Positions 1-8,031 of a DNA stretch of 64,000 bases are shown one piece after another. A program made the position numbers and the translations under genes. The first letter of the stretch is position 1, and every line of letters begins with the position of its first letter. This DNA is from Nocardia mikamii NBRC 108933 (GTDB lineage: Bacteria > Actinomycetota > Actinomycetes > Mycobacteriales > Mycobacteriaceae): contig NZ_BDCM01000014.1 in the NCBI RefSeq assembly GCF_001613505.1, positions 248,001 through 312,000 of the forward strand, in the 5' to 3' direction. The notes beneath the pieces were generated by a model that did not search any database, was not told the origin of the DNA, and saw only the letters and a program-made list of their open reading frames with translations.

Positions 1-1
1 G

Positions 2-1138
2 GTCGCGGTGGCGGTGGCGGCACTGGTCGACATCTCCGCCAATCGCACCCGCGAGGCACGCACCGCCTCCCGCGAAGCCGAGCTGCTGACCCTGTTCGCC
101 GGGGCGATCCTGCACGGCGCCGACCTGCCCGATCTGCTCGAGCGGGCCCGCGAGATCTACCGGCAGCGCGCGGTGAGTTTCGTCAGCGACGCGGAGGTGA
201 TCGCCTGCGTCGGTCACGATCCGGCGCGCACACCCGGCGCCGCCGATACCGCGATCGGCGCCGGCGACGAGGAACACTGGCTGCTGCTCAGCGGGCGCGC
301 GCTGACACCCGGAGACCGCCGGGTGCTCGCGGCGGTGGCCGGGCAGGCGGCCGGGCTCGTGCGCCAGCGCGAACTCGCCGACCAGGCCCAGGCCGCCGCG
401 GGTGTGATGGCGACCGATCGGCTGCGCCGCGCGCTGTTGTCGGCGGTCAGCCACGACCTGCGCACGCCGCTGGCCGCGGCGAAGGCGGCGGTGTCGAGTC
501 TGCGCAGTGAGGACGTGCAGTTCTCCCCCGCCGATACCGCCGAATTGCTGGAAACCATCGAGGAATCCACCGATCAGCTCACCGCGCTCGTCGGCAATCT
601 GCTCGACTCCTCGCGGCTCGCGGCCGGCGCGGTGGAGCCCAACCTCAAACAGGTGTACCTGGAGGAGGTGGTCAACCGCGCGGTCGTCGGTGTCGGGATG
701 GGGACCCGCGGTGTCCGCCAGGCGGCGATGGACCGGGTCAAGGTCGAGGTCGGCGAGGTCTCGGTCTACGCCGACAGCGGCCTGCTGGAACGGGTGCTGG
801 CGAATCTGATCGACAACGCGCTGCGTTACTCGGCGCCGGCCGCGACGCCGGTCCCCGACACACCGGTGCGGGTTGGCGCCGAACGCGACGGCGACCGGGT
901 ATCCATCACAGTGGTCGATTACGGTCCGGGCGTTCCGACCGGACTCGAGGACCAGATGTTCGAACCGTTCCAACGATTGGGCGACCGCGACAATTCGACC
1001 GGCGTGGGCCTGGGCCTGTCGGTGGTTCGCGGATTCGTCGAGGCGATGGGTGGCACCGTCCACGCCGAGCCGACGCCGGGAGGTGGTCTGACCATGGTGA
1101 TCGAGCTGCCGGCCGGCCATACACAGGAGGCGTCGTGA
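2..1138 (+). CDS. kdpD: KdpD sensor histidine kinase, 3' part
   Basis: The frame is open to the left edge, so the N-terminal KdpD/UspA region lies outside the window. Visible order: a GAF-like segment (about residues 20-120 of the visible part), a HisKA helix with the phospho-acceptor His in SHDLRTPL (about residue 149), then a HATPase domain with LIDNALRYS (N box), DYGPGVP and GVGLGLS (G boxes). In known systems this membrane kinase senses potassium or osmotic stress and phosphorylates KdpE to induce the KdpFABC pump. kdpE follows on the same strand, which supports the name. No kdpFABC is visible; it would lie to the left in the usual order. The last five codons (TQEAS) sit in an 18-base repeat that recurs before kdpE. 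Confidence 0.9.
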   Translation, partial: VAVAVAALVDISANRTREARTASREAELLTLFAGAILHGADLPDLLERAREIYRQRAVSFVSDAEVIACVGHDPARTPGAADTAIGAGDEEHWLLLSGRALTPGDRRVLAAVAGQAAGLVRQRELADQAQAAAGVMATDRLRRALLSAVSHDLRTPLAAAKAAVSSLRSEDVQFSPADTAELLETIEESTDQLTALVGNLLDSSRLAAGAVEPNLKQVYLEEVVNRAVVGVGMGTRGVRQAAMDRVKVEVGEVSVYADSGLLERVLANLIDNALRYSAPAATPVPDTPVRVGAERDGDRVSITVVDYGPGVPTGLEDQMFEPFQRLGDRDNSTGVGLGLSVVRGFVEAMGGTVHAEPTPGGGLTMVIELPAGHTQEAS

Positions 1139-1209
1139 GCCACACTGCGCAGCCCGCGCGCGACGCCGACCGGGTGCGGGTGTCCCGCAGAACACAGGAG
1201 GCGTCGTGA
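1121..1209 (+). repeat. 18-bp direct repeat carrying RBS and stop/start overlap
   Basis: The string ACACAGGAGGCGTCGTGA occurs at 1121-1138 and again, identical, at 1192-1209. Each copy holds a strong Shine-Dalgarno (AGGAGG) and a GTGA stop/start overlap. The first ends kdpD; the second carries the kdpE start. The 71-base period is not a multiple of three. Confidence 0.9.
1135..1209 (+). CDS. possible 24-residue coupling peptide between kdpD and kdpE
   Basis: A GTG at 1135 overlaps the kdpD stop (GTGA) and opens a 24-codon frame whose TGA at 1207-1209 overlaps the kdpE GTG at 1206. It is preceded by the AGGAGG of the first repeat copy. The product ends in TQEAS, like KdpD, because both ends lie in the repeat. 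It may simply be the by-product of a local duplication that keeps kdpE translationally coupled to kdpD. There is no evidence for the peptide beyond this layout. Confidence 0.3.
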   Translation: MSHTAQPARDADRVRVSRRTQEAS

Positions 1210-1913
1210 CATCGTCCGAACGACCGCCGGCCGCCGTCCGGGTGCTGGTCGTCGACGACGAACCGCAGATCCTGCGCGCGCTGCGGATCAACCTGTCGGT
1301 GCGCGGCTACGAGGTGATCACCGCGGCCACGGGCGCGGCGGCCCTGCGGGCGGCGGCGGAGAAGCATCCCGACGTGGTCGTGCTGGATCTGGGCCTGCCC
1401 GATATCGACGGCGTCGAGGTGCTGGCCGGAATTCGCGGCTGGAGTTCGATGCCGGTCATCGTGCTCTCGGCCCGCACCGATTCCTCGGACAAGGTGCAGG
1501 CCCTCGATACCGGAGCCGACGACTACGTCACCAAGCCGTTCGGTATGGACGAGCTGCTGGCCCGCCTGCGGGCGGCGGTGCGGCGTTCCGCCTCGGCGGC
1601 CGAGGAGTCCGCGCCGATTGTCGAAACCTCCTCGTTCACCGTCGATCTCGCGGCGAAGAAGGTCGTGCGCGGCGGCCGCGACGTGCACCTCACTCCGACC
1701 GAGTGGGGTGTGCTGGAGATGCTGGTGCGCAATCAGGGCAAGCTGGTGGGGCGCCGCGAACTGCTGCGCGAGGTGTGGGGGCCGACGTACGCGACCGAAA
1801 CCCACTATCTGCGGGTGTATCTGGCGCAGCTGCGGCGCAAACTCGAAGACGATCCGTCCCAGCCGAAACATCTGCTGACCGAGGCCGGCATGGGGTACCG
1901 CTTCCAGGCCTGA
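1206..1913 (+). CDS. kdpE: KdpE response regulator
   Basis: A 235-residue OmpR/PhoB-type response regulator. The receiver domain (about 10-125) shows the acidic pair DD at 17-18, the phospho-acceptor Asp61 in VVLDLGLPD and the conserved Lys in VTKPFG. The C-terminal winged helix (about 135-235) contains LTPTEWGVLEML and the recognition-helix region HYLRVYLAQLRRKLEDDP, ending GMGYRF. In known systems phosphorylated KdpE activates kdpFABC. The GTG start is placed by the AGGAGG seven bases upstream and by the overlap with the preceding short frame. Confidence 0.93.
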   Translation: MTSSERPPAAVRVLVVDDEPQILRALRINLSVRGYEVITAATGAAALRAAAEKHPDVVVLDLGLPDIDGVEVLAGIRGWSSMPVIVLSARTDSSDKVQALDTGADDYVTKPFGMDELLARLRAAVRRSASAAEESAPIVETSSFTVDLAAKKVVRGGRDVHLTPTEWGVLEMLVRNQGKLVGRRELLREVWGPTYATETHYLRVYLAQLRRKLEDDPSQPKHLLTEAGMGYRFQA

Positions 1914-2030
1914 CCCGACCGCGTCCGAGCTGGGCAAATCCGGTGATATCGGACACAACCACCCATTCACGCCGTGGTGAAAGCCGGTGTGCGATGCGGC
2001 TGCGCCGGGCCCGATGGCAGGATCGACGGT

Positions 2031-2549
2031 ATGTCCGAACAGACCGCCAACTCCGCCGCACCCACCGCCGCCGCCTCGGCGCAGCCCGCGACCGGCGCGG
2101 CCGCACCGCAGACCAAGGCACCGAAGCCGGTGACCGACCTGTGGGTGGAGCGGACCGGCACCCGCCGCTACACCGGGCGCAGTTCGCGCGGGGCGGAGGT
2201 GCTCATCGGCTCCGACGGCGTCGAGGGCGTGTTCACCCCCGGTGAGCTGCTGAAGATCGCGCTGGCCGCCTGCACCGGAATGAGTTCGGACTTCCCGCTG
2301 TCCAACCGGCTCGGCGAGAACTACGACACCACCATCCGCGTCTCCGGCGACGCCGACCGCGAGAACGAGGTGTATCCGGAGCTGAAGGAGGTCGTCGAGC
2401 TGGACCTGTCCGAACTCGACGAGGCCGGTCGTCAGCGATTGCTGGTCACCGTGCAGCGCGCCATCGACAAGGTGTGCACCGTGGGACGGACGCTGAAGGC
2501 GGGCACCACGGTGAACCTGACGTTCCAGATCGACAAGATCGACTCGTGA
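2031..2549 (+). CDS. OsmC/Ohr-family protein
   Basis: A 172-residue protein with an Ala/Thr/Pro-rich, probably disordered first 30 residues and then an OsmC-like fold: beta strands around RTGTRRYTGRSSRGAEVLIG, then FTPGELLKIALAACTGMSSDF carrying the family's first Cys, and VCTVGRTLKAG carrying the second. The two cysteines are the peroxidatic and resolving pair in OsmC and Ohr enzymes that reduce organic hydroperoxides. The ATG at 2031 was preferred to an in-frame GTG at 1974 because the added residues look non-coding. It shares a GTGA overlap with the acylphosphatase gene. The substrate is unknown. Confidence 0.8.
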   Translation: MSEQTANSAAPTAAASAQPATGAAAPQTKAPKPVTDLWVERTGTRRYTGRSSRGAEVLIGSDGVEGVFTPGELLKIALAACTGMSSDFPLSNRLGENYDTTIRVSGDADRENEVYPELKEVVELDLSELDEAGRQRLLVTVQRAIDKVCTVGRTLKAGTTVNLTFQIDKIDS

Positions 2550-2827
2550 GCCCCGACCCCGTCCGGCTCAGCGCCTGGGTGCACGGCTACGTGCAGGGTG
2601 TCGGGTTCCGCTGGTGGACGCGCGCGCGGGCGCTGGAGCTCGGTGTGGTGGGCCACGCCCGCAATACCCGGGACGGGCGCGTGCACGTGGTGGCCGAGGG
2701 TCCGCGACCGGCGTGCGAGCGTTTGCTGGCATTGTTGCGGTCGGGTGACACTCCTGGTCGAGTCGATCTGGTTGTGGAAAACTGGGGCGCCGCCCTCGGC
2801 GGAATGACCGGGTTCGAGGAACGGTAG
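2546..2827 (+). CDS. acyP: acylphosphatase
   Basis: A 93-residue protein of normal acylphosphatase length. It has the signature VHGYVQGVGFRWWTRARA (about residues 9-26), whose Arg binds the phosphate, and the Asn-bearing segment GHARNTRDGRVHVVAEG (about 34-50) that positions the attacking water. The family hydrolyses carboxyl-phosphate bonds in the cytoplasm. The GTG start overlaps the OsmC stop (GTGA), so the two genes are probably co-translated. Confidence 0.9.
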   Translation: MSPDPVRLSAWVHGYVQGVGFRWWTRARALELGVVGHARNTRDGRVHVVAEGPRPACERLLALLRSGDTPGRVDLVVENWGAALGGMTGFEER

Positions 2828-2851
2828 CGGCGGGGATACAGGAGTCGATCG

Positions 2852-3835
2852 TTGGCAACACATGAGCCGGGCGGGCCCGGGGATCGGGATTCGCACGACT
2901 CCCGCGACACCGGGTCCGCGGGGGACGACAGCACCGGCGGCGGCCCGGAGTCCGGACAGTCGAAGGGAATCGGGCCCTCGGATCCGACGGTGCGTTTCGG
3001 CGCACAGCCCGGCGACGAGGGCGGCGCATCCGAGGCGGAGCCGACGCGACGGCTGGGCGAACCGGACCCCACACTCCCGAATCCGCATATCGCGCCGACT
3101 CTTCCGGGCACACCCATTCTTCCCGGCTTCCCGGACCCCACCGCGCCGATTCCCGGCCTCGCCACCCCTGGCGTGCCGAACCCGCTGTCGGACAACGCTT
3201 TCGGCGCCGACGCCGGGGGCTCGACCGGATCCGAAGGGGAGAATCCCGGCGACGCAGGCGAATCCGGCAAGCCTCGGCGCATGCGCGGCAGCATGCAGCG
3301 GCAGGAGGCCGGCGTCACCCAGCCCCGGCCGCCGACGGTGGCCGAGGCACGAGCGCGCGACAAGGCCCGCAAACGCGCCGAAGAGGCCGAACGGGCCGCG
3401 GCCGAGGCCGCGGAAACCAAGCGGCGCAACCGCAAACGGCTGCTCATCGGCGGCGTGGCGGTCGCCGGCATCGCCGCCGTGGTCGGCACCGGCTATCTCG
3501 CCTACCAGGCCGCGCACCGCCCGGCGAATGTGACGGCCTACTGCATCACCGACGACAACGGGCAGCAGCAGGTGGTCCCCGACGACGACTGCGTACGGGC
3601 ACAGTCCTACGCCAGCAGCGGCGGCTATTACGGCGGTGGCGGGCTCGGGCCCGGCATCTTCCTCTACAACGGCCACCAGTACCGCTACTACTACGGCGGC
3701 AACAACACCGTCGGGCGCGCGCCCGTCGGCGGCAGCACGGTCGCGCCGAAGAAGGCCACCGTCAGCACCAAGAGCGGGACCGTCGTACGAGGCGGTCTCG
3801 GCAGTAAATCCGGTTCCACCAGTGGAGGCTCCTAG
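2852..3835 (+). CDS. YgiB-like membrane-anchored protein
   Basis: A 327-residue protein. Residues 1-160 are Gly/Pro/Asp-rich and probably disordered, 163-195 form a charged Ala/Lys/Glu/Arg helix, 197-219 are one membrane span, and the tail is rich in Gly, Tyr and Ser with two cysteines (231 and 247). The tail pattern, including GRAPVGGSTVAPKKATVSTK and VVRGGLG, recalls the C-terminus of E. coli YgiB (DUF1190), and the next gene is the partner usually found beside ygiB. The TTG start is supported by CAGGAG upstream. The stop abuts the next ATG (TAGATG). The YgiB relationship is my inference from the tail and from context. Confidence 0.6.
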   Translation: MATHEPGGPGDRDSHDSRDTGSAGDDSTGGGPESGQSKGIGPSDPTVRFGAQPGDEGGASEAEPTRRLGEPDPTLPNPHIAPTLPGTPILPGFPDPTAPIPGLATPGVPNPLSDNAFGADAGGSTGSEGENPGDAGESGKPRRMRGSMQRQEAGVTQPRPPTVAEARARDKARKRAEEAERAAAEAAETKRRNRKRLLIGGVAVAGIAAVVGTGYLAYQAAHRPANVTAYCITDDNGQQQVVPDDDCVRAQSYASSGGYYGGGGLGPGIFLYNGHQYRYYYGGNNTVGRAPVGGSTVAPKKATVSTKSGTVVRGGLGSKSGSTSGGS

Positions 3836-5002
3836 ATGCGTCGGATGCGCAACCGGCAACGTACCGGCTGGCAGAAGATCATCGCCGATCAAGGTCTGGT
3901 ATTCGGCTCGCCCGGCCGCGATGCGAACGGACAGTCGCGCCCGTACTGGGACGAATCGGTGCACTACGAATTCGATCTCGACGAAATCCTCGCACTCGAG
4001 GCCCAGGTCGAAGTGCTGCATTCGATGTGCCTGCACGCGGTCGAGCAGATCGTGCTCACCGAGCGTTTCGCCGATTTCGGCCTGCCCGAATGGAGTTGGG
4101 AGCCGATCAAGAAGTCGTGGCAGCGCAGCGACCCCTACGTCTACGGACGGTTCGATCTGCGCTACGACGGCCGCGGACCGGCGAAACTGCTGGAGTACAA
4201 CGCCGATACGCCGACCTCGCTGCTGGAAGCGGCCATCGTGCAGTGGCATTGGCTCACCGACGTCTACCCCGACGACGACCAGTGGAATTCGCTGCACGAA
4301 CGCCTCGTCGAGCGCTGGGGCGAGCTGCTCGACCAGCTGCCCACCAACCAGTTGCACTTCACCTGGTCCTCGGCCGACGCCTCCGGCGAGGACAACGTGA
4401 CCACCGCCTATATGCAGGAAACCGCCGCCGAGGCCGGGTTCGACACCATCGCGCTGCCGATCGAGGAGATCGGCTTCGACACCGAGCTGGAGCGTTTCGT
4501 CGATCTGGCCGAGGCGCCGATCGGTTCGATCTTCAAGCTGTACCCGTGGGAATGGGCCCTCGACGACGATTTCGGCAAGCGCGTGGTGAACTCGGTCCCC
4601 GAGACCGCCTGGGTCGAACCCCTGTGGAAGACGCTGCTGTCCAACAAGGCGCTGCTGGCGGTGCTGTGGGAGATGTATCCCGGGCATCCGAATCTGCTGC
4701 CCGCCTACCTCGACGATCCGCACGAACTCACCGAGTACATCCGCAAACCGAAGCTGGGTCGTGAGGGCGCCAATATGACCATCGTCGGCGCCGGGATGGA
4801 AACCTCGACCGGCGGCGTGTACGGCGAGGAGGGGTTCGTCTACCAACTCCTCGATCCGCTACCGGATTTCGACGGCCTGCGCCCGGTGCTCGGCGCCTGG
4901 ATCGTCGGCGACACCTCCGCCGGTCTCGGCATTCGCGAATCGCCCGGCCTGATCACCGACGACGGCGCCACCTTCGTTCCGCATCGCATTCCGACCAAGT
5001 AG
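3836..5002 (+). CDS. glutathionylspermidine-synthase-like ATP-grasp ligase (YgiC type)
   Basis: A 388-residue protein close to stand-alone YgiC-type ligases. Recognisable segments are the N-terminal YWDESVHYEFDLDEI, the RYDGRGPAKLLEYNADTPTSLLEA region (about 102-125), and the C-terminal ATP-grasp part with FKLYPWEWALDDDFG, REGANM and GVYGEEGFVYQ. The family joins an amine to a peptide carboxylate using ATP. Actinobacteria normally make mycothiol instead of glutathione, so the real substrate is probably not glutathionylspermidine. It lies between the YgiB-like gene (no gap) and a DUF350 gene (36 bases), the same trio seen in Proteobacteria. Confidence 0.82.
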   Translation: MRRMRNRQRTGWQKIIADQGLVFGSPGRDANGQSRPYWDESVHYEFDLDEILALEAQVEVLHSMCLHAVEQIVLTERFADFGLPEWSWEPIKKSWQRSDPYVYGRFDLRYDGRGPAKLLEYNADTPTSLLEAAIVQWHWLTDVYPDDDQWNSLHERLVERWGELLDQLPTNQLHFTWSSADASGEDNVTTAYMQETAAEAGFDTIALPIEEIGFDTELERFVDLAEAPIGSIFKLYPWEWALDDDFGKRVVNSVPETAWVEPLWKTLLSNKALLAVLWEMYPGHPNLLPAYLDDPHELTEYIRKPKLGREGANMTIVGAGMETSTGGVYGEEGFVYQLLDPLPDFDGLRPVLGAWIVGDTSAGLGIRESPGLITDDGATFVPHRIPTK

Positions 5003-5038
5003 CATTCAGCGACTCGATCAACATCACCGGAGGAACCT

Positions 5039-5491
5039 GTGTCGTCCACCCTCGCGCTCGAATCAGGGTATTGGAGCTCCGTCGGTCACGGCGTCGGCGC
5101 GATCGCGCTGTACGCGGTGCTGGGTCTGGCCCTGATGCTGATCGGCTTCCAGGCCATCGACAGCTCGACGCCCGGACCGCTGCGCAAGATGGTCGCCGCC
5201 GGGAATCCGAACGCGGTCGTCATCGCCTCCGCGGGCATGGTGAGTATGGCGTTGATCGTGGTGCTGGCGATCTACTCCTCCGGCGGTCGGCTCACCGAGG
5301 GCCTCATCGCCACCGGGATCTACGGGCTGGTGGGCATCATCGCGCAGGTGGTTTCCATCCGGCTGCTGGAATGGCTGGTCGGCCTGCACATCGGCGATCT
5401 GCTGAAATCGCCCACCTACCAAGTTCAGTCGCTGCTGGTGGCCGCCGCACACCTGGCGATCGGCATGGTCGTCGCGTTCGCGATCCTGTGA
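5039..5491 (+). CDS. DUF350 membrane protein
   Basis: A 150-residue protein with four hydrophobic spans (about 17-40, 57-80, 88-112 and 125-150), the DUF350 (YjfL) topology of two repeated pairs. The motif GNPNAVVIASAGMVSMAL is typical of the family. The GTG start follows GGAGG by five bases. DUF350 proteins are small inner-membrane proteins of unknown function, often beside YgiC-like ligases, as here. Confidence 0.78.
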   Translation: MSSTLALESGYWSSVGHGVGAIALYAVLGLALMLIGFQAIDSSTPGPLRKMVAAGNPNAVVIASAGMVSMALIVVLAIYSSGGRLTEGLIATGIYGLVGIIAQVVSIRLLEWLVGLHIGDLLKSPTYQVQSLLVAAAHLAIGMVVAFAIL

Positions 5492-5503
5492 CGATCACCG
5501 GCG

Positions 5504-6529
5504 TCACCGCGCGGTGAACGCCAGGAGTTCGCTCAGCGGAAGGCTGTTGATGATGCGATCGGCCGGGACCCCGTTCGCCACGGCACGTTCGCAGCCGTAG
5601 CCCTGCCAGTCCAGCTGGCCCGGAGCGTGCGCGTCGGTATCGATGCTGAACTGGCAGCCCATCTCCACGGCCAGGCGCAGCAACCGGCTCGGCGGATCGA
5701 GACGTTCGGGGCGGCTGTTGATTTCCACGGCCGTCCCGTAGCGGCGGCAGGCCTCGAAGACGAGTTCGGCGTCGAACGACGATTCCGGCCGGATGCCACG
5801 ATTACCGGCGACCAACCGTCCCGTGCAGTGGCCGAGCACATCGACGTTCGGGTTCGCCACCGCGTACACCATGCGTTTGGTCATGGTGTCGGAGTCGGCG
5901 CGCAGATTCGAATGCACGCTGGCCACAACGACATCCAAGCGGGCGAGCAGGTCGGCCTCCTGGTCGAGGGTGCCGTCGTCGAGGATGTCGACCTCGATAC
6001 CGGTGAGGATGCGAAACGGTGCCAGCCGCTCGTTGAGTTCGGCGACCACGTCCAACTAGCGGCGCAGCCGCTCCGCGGAGAGCCCGTTGGCGACCTTCAA
6101 GCGCGGCGAATGATCGGTCAGCGCACAGTATTCGTGGCCCAGCGCCTGCGCGGTCCGCATCATCTCCTCGATCGGACTGCCGCCGTCGGACCAGTCGGAG
6201 TGGGTGTGCAGATCGCCCCGCAGCAACGCGCGGACCTCGGCGCCCGCGGGTGCGATCGGCTGTGCGGCGGAACGCAATTCGGCCAGGCGCTGCGGCACGG
6301 CACCGGCCACGGCCTGCTCGATCACCGCGGCGGTCTTGGGTCCGATACCCGAAAGTTCCTGCCAGGCACCGGATTCGCGGTACCGATCGAAATCGGCGTC
6401 CGGCAGCTCGGCCACGACATCGGCCGCGCGCCGGTAGGCCTTGACTCGATGGGTCTGGGCGCGATCGCGTTCCATCCAGAACGCGATCTCGCGCAGCGCG
6501 GCCACCGGACCCGGAACGTGACCGTCCAC
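5504..6529 (-). pseudogene. PHP-domain protein interrupted by an in-frame amber codon
   Basis: One reading frame encodes a 341-residue PHP protein of the PolX-C-terminus-like type, but TAG at 6058-6056 splits it. Before the stop: a helix-hairpin-helix segment (YRESGAWQELSGIGPKTAAV) and the metal-binding start of the PHP domain (LRGDLHTHSDWSDGG, then ALTDHSPR). After it, with no frame change: GIEVDIL, VVASVHSNLR, EINSRPERLDP and IDTDAHAPGQL. Both halves are needed for the trinuclear metal site. Homologues, as I remember them, have Gln here (RLRRQLDVV), so CAG to TAG is the simplest explanation. The second half begins TTG directly after the stop. The GTG start at 6529 overlaps the upstream stop by one base. 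Confidence 0.85.
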
Positions 6530-7110
6530 TAGCGGATCCGGCTGTACTTGACGAACGCCACCCCGTCCTCGAACACGCGGCCCGTGAGGACCCGGAACAG
6601 CGCCGGCTCCGGCAGCCGCGGTCCCGCGCCGAACAGCGGGCGGCCGTGCCCCAGCACGATCGGATACAACTTCAGGAAGATCTGGTCGATCTCCGGCAGC
6701 AGCGCCTGAGCCAGTTCGCCGCCGCCGCACAACCAGATGCCCGACCCCTGCTCCTGTTTGAGTCCGCGCACGCGTCCCAGCGGGTCGGCGGAGATCAACT
6801 CGACGTCCCGGTCCGGAGCGCCCGGCAGGGTGCTCGACACGACGAACTGCCGCAGATGCGAATACGGGCTCGACGTGCCGGTCCGCACGCCGAAATCGTG
6901 GGTTTTGCGGCCCATCAGCACGGTGTCGAAGCTCTCGCCCGGACTGTCGATCCCGAGCGATTCCCGGATCTTGGTCGGCAGCGTCTCCGGATACTGCGCG
7001 GTGATGGCCGGGCCGTGGTCACCGCCGACCGGGAAGAAATCGACCGATCCGTCCGGGGTGGCGATATACCCGTCGATGGTCGAGGCCACGAAGTAGGTGA
7101 GCTTGCGCAT
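6529..7110 (-). CDS. dihydrofolate-reductase-like (RibD C-terminal fold) protein
   Basis: A 193-residue protein of the YyaP/RibD-C family. The start MRKLTYFVASTIDGYIA is the usual N-terminal strand, followed by TVLMGRKTHDFGV (NADPH-site GR), the strand HLRQFVVSSTL, a GSGIWLCGGGELAQALL loop and the KLYPIVLGHGRPLF closing region. Such proteins bind NADPH, and most have no known substrate. The ATG at 7110 is chosen over an upstream one because GGGAGA precedes it. Its stop overlaps the start of the PHP gene. Confidence 0.8.
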   Translation of the reverse strand: MRKLTYFVASTIDGYIATPDGSVDFFPVGGDHGPAITAQYPETLPTKIRESLGIDSPGESFDTVLMGRKTHDFGVRTGTSSPYSHLRQFVVSSTLPGAPDRDVELISADPLGRVRGLKQEQGSGIWLCGGGELAQALLPEIDQIFLKLYPIVLGHGRPLFGAGPRLPEPALFRVLTGRVFEDGVAFVKYSRIR

Positions 7111-7173
7111 CCGTTCTCCCTTCATGCGAAGTGGCGTCATCGGACACACCGCAAATTTAGCGCGTGCTCGCCG

Positions 7174-8031
7174 CTATCGCCGGGGCTTCGGCTGGCATCG
7201 CGGACAGGAGTAGGAGGAGCGGTTCATGAACTTCTCGCGGCGGATCGGGGCGCCGCAGCGACGGCACGGCTCGTCCTCACGGCCGTAGGCGGCCAGTGAC
7301 CGCTCGAAGTATCCGGAATTGCCGTTGACGTTGACATACAGCGCGTCGAAGGAGGTGCCGCCCGCGTCGAGGGCTGCGCCCATCACCGCCTGCACCTCGC
7401 TCAGCAGCCGCCGCAGCGCGGGCCGGGTGAGCGCCGCGGCGGGGCGTTCGCCGTGGATGCGGGCTCGCCACAATGCCTCGTCGGCGTAGATGTTGCCGAT
7501 GCCCGAGACCACCGTCTGATCCAGCAGCACGCGCTTGATCTCGGAGGATTTGGTCCGCATGCGCGCGACCACGGCCTCGGTGTCGAAATGGGGATCGAGC
7601 GGATCGCGCGCGATGTGGACGACCGACTCCGGCAGCTCCTCACCGTCGACCGTGACCAGCCGGTTCAGTGCCCAGCCCCCGAACGTGCGCTGATCGATGA
7701 AGCGCAGCTGCGTGCCGTTGTCGAGTCCGGCGACGATATGCGCGTGCTTCTCCAGCGGCGCCTGCGCGGACTGCACCAGCATCTGCCCGCTCATACCGAG
7801 GTGGACGACGAGTGCGGCATCGGGATCGTCGAAGGTCAGCCAGAGGAATTTGCCGCGGCGGCGGGCCGATTCGATCCGCAGGCCCGCCATCCGGGCGGCG
7901 AGATCGTCACCGCCGAGTTCGTGGCGGCGCACCGACCGCGGATGTTTGACCAGGACCGATTCCACGACGTGGCCGACGACGTGTTCGTCGAGTCCACGCC
8001 GCACCACCTCGACCTCGGGCAGTTCGGGCAT
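7174..8031 (-). CDS. mutM: formamidopyrimidine-DNA glycosylase
   Basis: A 285-residue Fpg. The N-terminus after Met removal is PELPEVEVVRRGL, where Pro is the Schiff-base nucleophile and Glu the catalytic acid. The H2TH region includes VVSGIGNIYADEALWRA, and the C-terminus has a zinc finger, CRRCGAPIRREKF through CPRC. The enzyme excises 8-oxoguanine and ring-opened purines. The ATG overlaps the rnc stop (ATGA). This rnc-mutM order matches mycobacteria. Confidence 0.96.
   Translation of the reverse strand: MPELPEVEVVRRGLDEHVVGHVVESVLVKHPRSVRRHELGGDDLAARMAGLRIESARRRGKFLWLTFDDPDAALVVHLGMSGQMLVQSAQAPLEKHAHIVAGLDNGTQLRFIDQRTFGGWALNRLVTVDGEELPESVVHIARDPLDPHFDTEAVVARMRTKSSEIKRVLLDQTVVSGIGNIYADEALWRARIHGERPAAALTRPALRRLLSEVQAVMGAALDAGGTSFDALYVNVNGNSGYFERSLAAYGREDEPCRRCGAPIRREKFMNRSSYSCPRCQPKPRR

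Noticed and set aside
2432..4846. 804-codon open frame on the minus strand
   Set aside because: It is antisense to the OsmC, acylphosphatase, YgiB-like and ligase genes. Long antisense frames are common at this GC content, and the translation has no family signature.
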